Shown here: positions 1 through 6,120 of the stretch, one piece after another
Layout of the letters: each line of letters starts with the position of its first letter
Numbering within the stretch: position 1 is the stretch's first letter
Assembly (NCBI GenBank): GCA_015662405.1
Contig: DQUE01000172.1
Coordinates: forward strand, 1 to 7,132
Length of the DNA stretch: 7,132 nt
Direction: 5' to 3'
DNA from: Sulfurimonas autotrophica
Lineage (GTDB): Bacteria; Campylobacterota; Campylobacteria; Campylobacterales; Sulfurimonadaceae
The notes under the pieces: generated by a model
Seen by the model: the letters and a program-made list of their open reading frames with translations, nothing else
What the model was told of the DNA's origin: nothing
Database searches by the model: none
Program-made: the position numbers and the translations under genes

Positions 1-75
1 ACTCAAAATATGAAAAACTATGTTGAAAAAGTGATTATAGAATATGGGGAAAATTATGAAATTATATTTGGGTAG
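1..75 (+). CDS. Possible 3' end of an unidentified ORF (partial)
   Basis: Frame 1 is open from the first base to a TAG at 73-75, giving 24 codons that end in YGENYEIIFG. The other two plus frames hit stops within about the first 32 bases. The peptide has a plausible mix of charged and hydrophobic residues, so it may be the C-terminus of a gene starting before the window. It is too short to assign to any family. It could also be part of the decayed DNA that follows, since no terminator-like hairpin is seen after the stop. The chance of 24 open codons in AT-rich DNA is not small, so confidence is low. Confidence 0.3.
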   Translation, partial: TQNMKNYVEKVIIEYGENYEIIFG

Positions 76-203
76 TTACTTACCAAACTGTTGTGAAGTC
101 AAATGCACACTATCTCCTGACTTAGGACAAAAGCACTACCTCGACATTAATAAAACTGTCTAAAATAGGGAAAAATAACTTTAGTGAAATTTGTAGTACC
201 TAA

Positions 204-342
204 TTTATGTTTGTTTCAAAAGGTACAGTGACAAACAATGAGATTTTATCCCCCTGAAGAGTTAATTTAGCAATACTCTAACCTATGGCAAGTTGAAGAG
301 AGTTTTAGAATCACTAAACATGATCTAAAAATAAGACAAATT
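204..342 (+). pseudogene. Remnant of an IS1634/IS4-superfamily transposase
   Basis: Codons 271-315 read YSNLWQVEESFRIT, followed by KHDLKIRQI up to 342. This is the region around the catalytic glutamate of IS4-superfamily DDE transposases, whose signature is Y(2)R(3)E(6)K. Here Tyr, Glu and Lys keep the right spacing, while the Arg position is Leu; the LWxVExxFRxxK form is typical of IS1634-type enzymes. Just upstream, KGTVTNNEILSP (219-254) fits the stretch that normally precedes it, but in another frame: the two join if one C is removed from the run of five at 250-254. A TAG at 268-270 interrupts the second frame. After KIRQI the family would continue for many residues (RPIYH, then a helix with RIxAH), but no good continuation is seen. 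The fragment is thus frameshifted, has an internal stop and is truncated at both ends. No terminal inverted repeats were found. Confidence 0.62.
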
Positions 343-551
343 CTCTTATCTGTTCAAACATCGCATAACATATAGTCATCTTGATGTCAAAATGGTTCAT
401 ACGTTTTTTAATGTCCTCAGTTGTGATATTCTTCTTGAACTCATAGCTACTATTATTTTTTTCATAAATCAAATTTGAAAATAGTATAATTAATAGAGAT
501 ATTAATTGTAAAAATTTTGTTCAATTGAGAAGAAAAAAAGAATAAATTCAA
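314..551 (-). pseudogene. Frameshifted small exported or membrane protein gene
   Basis: The minus strand is open from 520 down to a TAG at 314-316 (68 codons) with no ATG or GTG near its beginning. The first residues, KFLQLISLLIILLFSN, look like a signal peptide or membrane anchor. A polar part follows (residues such as EKNNSSYEFKKNITTEDIKK) and then MNHFDIKMTICYAMFEQIR. In the neighbouring minus frame TTG codons occur at 522-524 and 549-551, the latter 9 bases after AAAAGGAG (561-568). Removing one base from the A/T run at 509-518 joins them to the open frame, giving MNK plus the hydrophobic stretch or a longer N-terminus. This suggests a gene broken by one indel, or one that slips there. 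The last dozen codons lie antisense to the transposase relic, so the original C-terminus may have been cut by the insertion. I do not recognise a family. Chance is possible in such AT-rich DNA. Confidence 0.35.
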
Positions 552-571
552 AAAATTTAGCTCCTTTTAGA

Positions 572-577
572 TATAAT
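572..577 (+). promoter_or_regulatory. Probable -10 box of the alaS promoter
   Basis: TATAAT stands 28 bases before the alaS ATG, preceded by CTCCTTTTAGA. In Campylobacterota sigma-70 promoters the -10 box is strong, the -35 box is weak or missing, and T-rich stretches lie upstream; all three hold here (nothing like TTGACA around 549-555). Transcription would start near 583-586. The short leader contains a perfect 10-bp palindrome, TTTTATAAAA (585-594), and a weak purine-rich binding site AGAGAAA (594-600) before the start codon. No riboswitch or T-box fits in so short a leader. Confidence 0.55.
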
Positions 578-605
578 CGTGTAATTTTATAAAAGAGAAA
601 TAACT

Positions 606-3161
606 ATGGACATCAGAGAAGAGTATTTAAAATTTTTTGAATCAAAACAACACACAAGAGTTCCATCGGCGCCACTCGTCCCCGATGATGCGACTCTGCT
701 TTTTAACAATGCGGGTATGGTACCTTTTAAGTCGATTTTTACAGGGGAGGTACCTCGTCCTGAAAATCCTCGTGCAACTTCTTGCCAAACATGTATTCGA
801 GCAGGTGGGAAACATAATGACTTAGAAAATGTTGGTCATACTGCGCGCCACCATACTTTTTTTGAAATGCTTGGTAATTTTAGCTTTGGCGATTACTTTA
901 AAGAGGAGGCGATTGCTTATGCTTGGGAGTTTATCACAGAAGTATTGCATTTAGATAAGGAGAGACTCTGGGTAACAGTTCATGAAAGTGATGATGAGGC
1001 TGAAGAGATTTGGAAAAAACATATCGCGCCAGAGCGTATTATGCGCTTAGGTGATAAAGACAACTTTTGGTCTATGGGCGATACGGGACCGTGTGGACCT
1101 TGCTCTGAAATATTTTATGATCAAGGAGCAGAGCACTTTAGTACTCCTGAGGATTACATGGGTGGAGAGGGTGATAGGTTTTTAGAGATTTGGAATCTTG
1201 TCTTTATGCAGTATGAGGTAAAAGAAAAAGGAGGAGAGAGAATTCCTCTTGCACACCCTTCTATAGATACTGGAATGGGGTTAGAGCGTGTTGTAGCGAT
1301 TAAAGAGGGTGCACTCTCTAACTATGACTCCTCTTTGTTTATGCCAATTATCCGAAAAGTTGAAGAGTTACTAGGCAAGGAGTACGTTTATGCCACAGGT
1401 GTTTCTTATCGTGTTATAGCTGATCACATTAGAACAGTGGTATTTTTATTAGCACAGGGTGTAAACTTCTCAAATGAGGGGCGAGGATATGTACTTCGTA
1501 GAATTTTACGCCGTGGCGTACGTCATGGATATCTACTTGGCTTTCGTGAGCCGTTTTTGCATAAACTCGTAGATACACTTGTTGCTATTATGGGTGATGA
1601 GTATGAGTACCTTCAGACAAAAGCAGATGCAGTAAAAGAGCAGATAGCGCTTGAAGAGGCGAGATTTTTCAAAACAATAGAATCAGGCATAGCACTATTT
1701 AACATGGAACTGCAAAATACTCAAGAGGTATTTTCTGGTGAAGTGGCGTTTAAACTTTATGATACCTATGGTTTTCCACTTGATTTGACAGAGGATATGC
1801 TCAAAGAGAAAAACCTTTCACTCGATACGGCGAAATTTGAAGCACTTATGCAAGAGCAGAAAAAACGAGCAAAGGCTGCTTGGAAAGGAAGTGGTGACGA
1901 TGCTGTCAGCGGTGACTTTAAAGCACTTCTTGAAGCATTTGGTGAAAATGAATTTATTGGATACGCAACAATGCAAAGTGTTGCAAAGGTTGTAGCACTC
2001 CTTGATGAGAATTTTCAAAGAGTAGAAGAGCTTGATTTAGGGCAAAAGGGCTGGGTTCTTTTAGATAAAACACCCTTTTATGCTGAGAGTGGTGGGCAGT
2101 GTGGTGATATTGGTGTGTTGCAGTGTCGCGCAAAGGTACTAGATACAAAGAAATTTTTTGGTTTAAATATGTCACAAATTGAAGTGACATCACATATCAA
2201 AGAAAATACGAATGTTGATGCAGTTGTAGATGTAAGTCGTAATGAAATTGCTAAACATCACTCGGCAACACACCTTTTACACGCTGTTCTTTCAAATATA
2301 TTGGGTGAACATATTTCGCAAGCAGGCTCTCTTGTTGAGGCAGACCGTCTGCGTTTTGACTTTTCTCATCCAAAAGCGCTGAGTGATGAAGAGTTGCGTG
2401 AAATAGAAGAGCGAGTTAACAGTGATATTATGCGTGCATTACCGGCAAAAACAGAAGTTTTGCCAATAGAAGAGGCAAAAAAATCAGGTGCAAAAAGTCA
2501 GTTTGGTGAAAAGTATGGCGATGAGGTTCGCGTTGTGAGCTTTGCTGATGCTTCTGTAGAGTTTTGTGGTGGAGTACATGTAAACAATACCGCAAATATC
2601 GGCTCTTTCATCATCACAAAAGAGAGTGGTGTGAGCGCAGGTGTGCGACGTATAGAGGCGGTTTGCGGACATGCGGCATATAAATACTTTTGTGAACAAA
2701 GAGCATTGCTCAAAGAGGCGCAAGCTGCAGTAAAAAATCTTGACTTGCTCGCTGGGATTACTAGACTCAAGTCAAATATTACAACACTAAAAGATGAACT
2801 TAAAGAGGCACAAGAGACCTCAAAAGCAGAAATCAAAGTAGATGAAATCAATGGTGTATCAGTAGTTGTAGATGAGTTGCCAAATGGTGATATAAAAGAG
2901 AAGATAGATGTACTGAAAAATCAAAATGAGAGACTCTGTGCAATGCTTTTTCAGGTTAAAGGTGATAAAGTACTCATAGCAGCAGGTGTAAAAGGATGTG
3001 AGGCAAAAGCAGGTGAGTGGATTAAAAAAGTTGCACCGATTCTTGGCGGTGGTGGTGGCGGTAGAGCCGATTTTGCTCAAGCAGGAGGCAAAGATGCCTC
3101 AAAACTACCAGAGGCAAAAGAGAAAGCATTGCAATTCATTAAAGAGGTATTAGAGGCATGA
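606..3161 (+). CDS. alaS: Alanyl-tRNA synthetase
   Basis: Cytoplasmic class II synthetase that charges tRNA-Ala and hydrolyses mischarged Ser/Gly-tRNA-Ala. All parts are present in 851 residues, close to the usual length (E. coli 876). The catalytic domain is at about 1-240, with NNAGM, RAGGKHNDLENVG (from R65), MLGNFSFGDYF (88-98) and the motif 3 signature GMGLERV (223-229). A tRNA-recognition region follows to about 450. The editing domain has the zinc-ligand pairs HSATH (H552, H556) and CGGVH (C654, H658). A helical linker lies near 700-760, and the C-Ala domain carries a run of six glycines (814-819) followed by RADFAQAGG. The ATG at 606 gives the standard family N-terminus; its binding site (AGAGAAA) is weak. 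The stop overlaps the next start as ATGA, so the genes are probably cotranscribed and coupled. Nothing suggests damage. Long reverse-strand frames inside it are shadows. Confidence 0.98.
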   Translation: MDIREEYLKFFESKQHTRVPSAPLVPDDATLLFNNAGMVPFKSIFTGEVPRPENPRATSCQTCIRAGGKHNDLENVGHTARHHTFFEMLGNFSFGDYFKEEAIAYAWEFITEVLHLDKERLWVTVHESDDEAEEIWKKHIAPERIMRLGDKDNFWSMGDTGPCGPCSEIFYDQGAEHFSTPEDYMGGEGDRFLEIWNLVFMQYEVKEKGGERIPLAHPSIDTGMGLERVVAIKEGALSNYDSSLFMPIIRKVEELLGKEYVYATGVSYRVIADHIRTVVFLLAQGVNFSNEGRGYVLRRILRRGVRHGYLLGFREPFLHKLVDTLVAIMGDEYEYLQTKADAVKEQIALEEARFFKTIESGIALFNMELQNTQEVFSGEVAFKLYDTYGFPLDLTEDMLKEKNLSLDTAKFEALMQEQKKRAKAAWKGSGDDAVSGDFKALLEAFGENEFIGYATMQSVAKVVALLDENFQRVEELDLGQKGWVLLDKTPFYAESGGQCGDIGVLQCRAKVLDTKKFFGLNMSQIEVTSHIKENTNVDAVVDVSRNEIAKHHSATHLLHAVLSNILGEHISQAGSLVEADRLRFDFSHPKALSDEELREIEERVNSDIMRALPAKTEVLPIEEAKKSGAKSQFGEKYGDEVRVVSFADASVEFCGGVHVNNTANIGSFIITKESGVSAGVRRIEAVCGHAAYKYFCEQRALLKEAQAAVKNLDLLAGITRLKSNITTLKDELKEAQETSKAEIKVDEINGVSVVVDELPNGDIKEKIDVLKNQNERLCAMLFQVKGDKVLIAAGVKGCEAKAGEWIKKVAPILGGGGGGRADFAQAGGKDASKLPEAKEKALQFIKEVLEA

Positions 3162-3694
3162 AAGATTTTATGATAGAACTTTTTGCAGACTATAGAACAC
3201 AAATAGTATTTTTTCATGTAATTTCAGCTGTTGTATGGGTTGGAGGAATGGTAGCAATGAAGTTTGCAGCACACTCCTCTTTTATGCGCATTGAGTCACC
3301 TTTACATCGATTAGAGCGTATTTCGCAAGCACTCAACAGACTCTTTATGATTGTTTTACCTTTTGTTGTTATACTTATTATTACAGCGGTAATTATGGCA
3401 GTGGGGCTTGGGTTTCGTGCAGCTGCTGTTGATGCAAGTGGGAATGTCATAGATGAGTATGCAATGTACATCTATAATATTGTCCATGTAAAAGAGGTGA
3501 TATGGATGGTAATGGCGGCTAATCTTGCTGCAATGATTTTTCGGCGCAATAAAGCACAAAAACTTTTGGTACAAGGCGACACGGCTGGTGCTAAAGAATC
3601 GTTAGCACTTATTGGAAAATATATGGTTCCTCTTAATATTGCACTTGGAATCATCGCAATTTATTTGGGAGTGACACTCAGAAATGCCTATTAG
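3158..3694 (+). CDS. Four-helix membrane protein, HemJ/CopD-like
   Basis: A 178-residue inner-membrane protein with four predicted helices at about 15-37, 62-86, 108-128 and 155-174, and no signal peptide. Helix 1 carries HVISAVVWVGG (H20, W27), and helix 3 begins VHVKEVIW (H110, K112). The H-x-x-S-x(3)-W-x-x-G pattern and the H-x-K at the start of helix 3 resemble the HemJ (UPF0093, protoporphyrinogen IX oxidase) and CopD membrane families, where such histidines bind heme or copper. It is somewhat longer than HemJ (about 145-150 residues) and has an extended loop between helices 2 and 3 (about 87-107), so I would not call it HemJ itself. It starts at the ATGA overlap with alaS, with AAAGAGG (3141-3147) as binding site; an ATG at 3170 is a possible alternative start. 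It overlaps maf by 11 bp. Substrate and cofactor are unknown; the fold assignment is by eye. Confidence 0.8.
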   Translation: MKDFMIELFADYRTQIVFFHVISAVVWVGGMVAMKFAAHSSFMRIESPLHRLERISQALNRLFMIVLPFVVILIITAVIMAVGLGFRAAAVDASGNVIDEYAMYIYNIVHVKEVIWMVMAANLAAMIFRRNKAQKLLVQGDTAGAKESLALIGKYMVPLNIALGIIAIYLGVTLRNAY

Positions 3695-4238
3695 ACTCTG
3701 CTCTTCATCTCCAACACGTGCTTGGCTTTTACAAAAATATGGTATTGATTTTATCCAAGAGAGTGTTGATTTTAATGAAGAGTCTATTGTTGCAAAGAGT
3801 CCAAAAAATTTTGTCTATCAGGCGACTTTAGGGAAATATGAACTAAATTTTAAAACATTTGGTATCAAAGAGTATCCGCTCTTAGTAGCAGATACTGTGG
3901 TAACAAGCCAAGGAGAGATTTTAAGAAAAGCACGCTGCATAGATGATGCTCGTAATATTTTAATGACACAAAGTGGCAATATTACAAGCATCATTACATG
4001 TATGATATACCACGCTAAAAATCAAAAAATTATAGATATTTCCAAAACAGATTATATTTTTGCGCCATTTGACAGTGAGGATCTCGAAGCATATTTAGCG
4101 AGTGGTGAGTGGCGAGGTAAGGCGGGTGCTTGCATGGTAGAAGGGTTTTGTAAAAAATACATTCAAGAGGTTAAAGGTTTTGAGAGTACTGCGATGGGTT
4201 TGAGTGTAGAAGTTTTACAAACTTTTATAAAGAAGTAA
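3684..4238 (+). CDS. maf: Maf-family nucleotide pyrophosphatase, divergent
   Basis: Maf proteins are cytoplasmic nucleoside triphosphate pyrophosphatases that remove non-standard or modified nucleotides; overproduction inhibits septum formation in some bacteria. At 184 residues the length is normal. The N-terminal loop is LCSSSPTRAWLL (5-16), matching the family LASxSPRRxxLL except that the first Arg is Thr11. The catalytic ADTVV is intact (D70). K51 and K82 match the lysines of the usual REKA and LGKP motifs, though the latter reads LRKA here. QSG (96-98) and KAGA in the C-terminal half are also kept, but the usual Gln in GIQG is Glu (MVEG). These changes may be normal for the Campylobacterota branch. 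The start lies inside the end of the preceding gene, with GGGAG at 3667-3671 upstream. No terminator is seen after its stop; a 64-bp gap leads to the cyclase gene. Confidence 0.88.
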   Translation: MPIRLCSSSPTRAWLLQKYGIDFIQESVDFNEESIVAKSPKNFVYQATLGKYELNFKTFGIKEYPLLVADTVVTSQGEILRKARCIDDARNILMTQSGNITSIITCMIYHAKNQKIIDISKTDYIFAPFDSEDLEAYLASGEWRGKAGACMVEGFCKKYIQEVKGFESTAMGLSVEVLQTFIKK

Positions 4239-4302
4239 GAATGGGCTTTTATAAAAAGTACAGTTTATGTAAAATTGGTGGGAGAAAGAAGGTTGTGCTT
4301 GG
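4239..4302 (+). promoter_or_regulatory. Gap before the cyclase gene with possible internal promoter and RBS
   Basis: This 64-bp gap is the only non-overlapping junction in the five-gene run. It holds AAGAAGG (4286-4292), a fair ribosome binding site 10 bases before the ATG at 4303; no in-frame alternative start lies upstream before a TAA at 4270-4272. TAAAAT (4270-4275) sits 28 bases before the ATG, the same distance as TATAAT before alaS, so a weak separate promoter is possible. CTTTTATAAA occurs twice, at 4222-4231 (inside maf) and 4246-4255. No terminator hairpin is visible. Confidence 0.35.
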
Positions 4303-6120
4303 ATGATATTTTTTCAAAAATATAGGTTTTTCATTGGAAGTGTTGTTTTTTTTACCATTGTGGGTGCCACTCTTTTTGTCTATTCTCAGTTTATAAAAAT
4401 ACACGAGCAGAAGATACAACAACAAGAGTATCAAAAAGTTGCACAACAGTTACAAGACAAGATTCAAGATGCTATTTTGTTAAAAAAGAAAGCAACACTT
4501 GCAATAGCGCTTGCCTTGGCTTATCAAGCAGATTTGCAAAATCGTATACGTAACAATACTCTTACAAAGCATTGTTTTAATGCAGTTGTGCAACAATTTA
4601 GAGAAAATACGCTCTATAAAAATATTTGGATACAGGTTACCAACCAAGATGGAAGACCTCTTTGTCGTAGCTGGACAAAAAAACTTGACAATAACCTTCA
4701 TGTAATAAGAGATGATATTGCGATAATACAAAAAACAAAAAAACCACTCAATAGTGTGAGTGTTGACAAGTTTGATTTGAGTATCAAATCAATGGTTCCT
4801 ATTTTAGATAAAGAGAAGTTGATTGCTGTTTTTGAAGTTATCTCTCACTTTAACTCAATTGCTCAAGAATTTAAAAAGGATGGCTTAGAGAGTGTAGTTG
4901 TTGCTACAAAAGAGCAATCAAAGCATATCAAGTACCCGTTTAGTAAACTTTTTATTGATTCACATTATGTGGCAAATCTTGATGCTAATGAGGATCTTCT
5001 AAAGCTACTGCAACGTTATGGGGTAGAGAATATGGTAAAAAAACCATATATTGTAATAGAGGATTATTTGATTGCTATATCTCCTTTGAAAGATACTAAA
5101 AAGAGAGTTGTTGGATACTATTTTATTTTTCAAAAACTCGATACACTTTCAAATAGAGCATTAGAGCGATTCTTTTTTGAATGGGTGGTTTTAGGATTAC
5201 TCTTTTTCTCATTTCTTGGTGCTTTTATTACTATTACACTTTACTTTGTTGTGAGAAAACAGAAAAAATATTATAAAAATATTATCGATTCTTCTAAAAA
5301 TATCATTGTTGTCAGTGATAAAAAAAGAATCTTAGAGGTTAATAAAATATTTTTTAAATACTTTAGTCGTTACAAAACTCTTGAGGAGTTTCATAAAAAA
5401 AATAGTTGCCTCTGTGATTTCTTTGTTAAAGAGGAGGGGTATTTAGACAGAGGTGATGTTATGTATCATTGGCTTGATGTCGTTTTACAAAACCCTGATG
5501 CTACACACAAAGCAAAGATGGACATTGAGGGAAAAGTCTATTACTTTCTTGTGAATGTTGCTATCATAGATAAAGAAAAAGAGCATTATAGTGTTGTTCT
5601 TGCAGATATTACACAAGAGGAGATTTTTAAAAAAGAGTTAGAGCTCTCTGCTATTACTGATCCACTCACTGGAGTCTATAACAGAAGATACTATCATGAA
5701 AGAATACAAAAGGAGATGTATGAGGCGAAGCGATATGGATTCGCTTTGAGTCTGATTATGTGTGATATCGATTTTTTTAAGAAGGTGAATGATTTGCATG
5801 GACACGATGTTGGAGATGAAGTATTGAAGTACTACACAAAGCTGCTACAAGATAGCCTGCGTACAAGTGATGCATTTTGTCGTATAGGGGGAGAGGAGTT
5901 TATGATTATCTTAGCACATACAAATAAAGAACAAGCTATTGTAATTGCTGAGAAGTTGAGAAAAAAAGTACAAGAGAGCAAAAAAATTCTTCCGATAACT
6001 ATGAGTTTTGGTGTTACTGAATATATCAGCGGTGAGAGCGAAGATGAACTCTTTAAAAGAGTCGATAAAGCACTCTATAAAGCAAAAGAGAGTGGAAGAA
6101 ACAGGGTTGTTAGTGAATGA
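4303..6120 (+). CDS. Membrane-bound sensor diguanylate cyclase (dCache-PAS-GGDEF)
   Basis: Makes cyclic di-GMP from two GTP in response to an outside signal. Of 605 residues, helix 1 is at about 8-28 and helix 2 at 290-317, enclosing a periplasmic sensor of about 260 residues. The sensor has a short helix-rich start, the motif CRSW (121-124) and a later SMVPILDKEKLIAVFEV stretch, which resembles the double-Cache type dCache_3. A PAS-like domain follows (about 322-440). The GGDEF domain (about 445-605) starts at DPLTG (453-457) and has CDIDFFKKVND (487-497, metal-binding aspartates), active-site GGEEF (529-533) and an RTSD inhibitory site (520-523) placed six residues before the motif, as in PleD. 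It should therefore be active and product-inhibited. There is no EAL domain. Cysteines at 91 and 121 in the periplasm and a CLC at 369-371 in the PAS part are notable. The ligand is unknown. It ends in an ATGA overlap with bioF. Confidence 0.93.
   Translation: MIFFQKYRFFIGSVVFFTIVGATLFVYSQFIKIHEQKIQQQEYQKVAQQLQDKIQDAILLKKKATLAIALALAYQADLQNRIRNNTLTKHCFNAVVQQFRENTLYKNIWIQVTNQDGRPLCRSWTKKLDNNLHVIRDDIAIIQKTKKPLNSVSVDKFDLSIKSMVPILDKEKLIAVFEVISHFNSIAQEFKKDGLESVVVATKEQSKHIKYPFSKLFIDSHYVANLDANEDLLKLLQRYGVENMVKKPYIVIEDYLIAISPLKDTKKRVVGYYFIFQKLDTLSNRALERFFFEWVVLGLLFFSFLGAFITITLYFVVRKQKKYYKNIIDSSKNIIVVSDKKRILEVNKIFFKYFSRYKTLEEFHKKNSCLCDFFVKEEGYLDRGDVMYHWLDVVLQNPDATHKAKMDIEGKVYYFLVNVAIIDKEKEHYSVVLADITQEEIFKKELELSAITDPLTGVYNRRYYHERIQKEMYEAKRYGFALSLIMCDIDFFKKVNDLHGHDVGDEVLKYYTKLLQDSLRTSDAFCRIGGEEFMIILAHTNKEQAIVIAEKLRKKVQESKKILPITMSFGVTEYISGESEDELFKRVDKALYKAKESGRNRVVSE

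Larger units (their letters stand above)
1..605. other. Gene-poor region with decayed accessory DNA upstream of alaS
   Basis: No intact gene is visible in these 605 bases. The stretch looks more AT-rich than the genes that follow and is full of stops in all frames. What it holds is listed separately: a possible ORF tail (1-75), a transposase relic (about 204-342), a minus-strand short frame (314-520, possibly from 551) and the alaS promoter (572-577). I see no tRNA, rRNA, CRISPR repeat or convincing rho-independent terminator. Between 76 and 203 I find nothing beyond a 35-codon frame at 56-163 that I do not accept as a gene. The mix suggests an insertion-prone spot at the edge of a conserved operon. 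Confidence 0.6.

Noticed and set aside
56..163. A 35-codon plus-strand frame from ATG at 56, with GGGGA (46-50) upstream and three cysteines.
   Set aside because: Short, no recognisable motif, poor binding-site match, and embedded in decayed DNA; open frames of this size are expected by chance. It may be an out-of-frame piece of whatever ends at 75.
190..236. Imperfect inverted repeat (TTTGT..GTACC with GGTAC..ACAAAC), considered as a terminator or IS end.
   Set aside because: Short interrupted arms, no following T-run, and the right arm falls inside the transposase-like coding stretch.
335..478. Plus-strand open frame exactly complementary in codon phase to the minus-strand small ORF, containing FKHRITYSH, which faintly recalls the RIxAH part of IS1634 transposases.
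   Set aside because: The spacing does not fit, a frameshift would be needed right after 342, and the minus-strand reading looks more protein-like. I cannot exclude that the first part is transposase.
2498..2851. 117-codon reverse-strand frame inside alaS, and other antisense frames at 1818-2193, 2484-2723 and 2859-3080.
   Set aside because: They lie wholly within the well-conserved alaS coding sequence and show no domain or binding-site support; shadows of codon usage.
4275..4300. Possible sigma-54 promoter (TTGG ... TGCTT) before the cyclase gene.
   Set aside because: The GG and GC elements are not at the required ten-base spacing.
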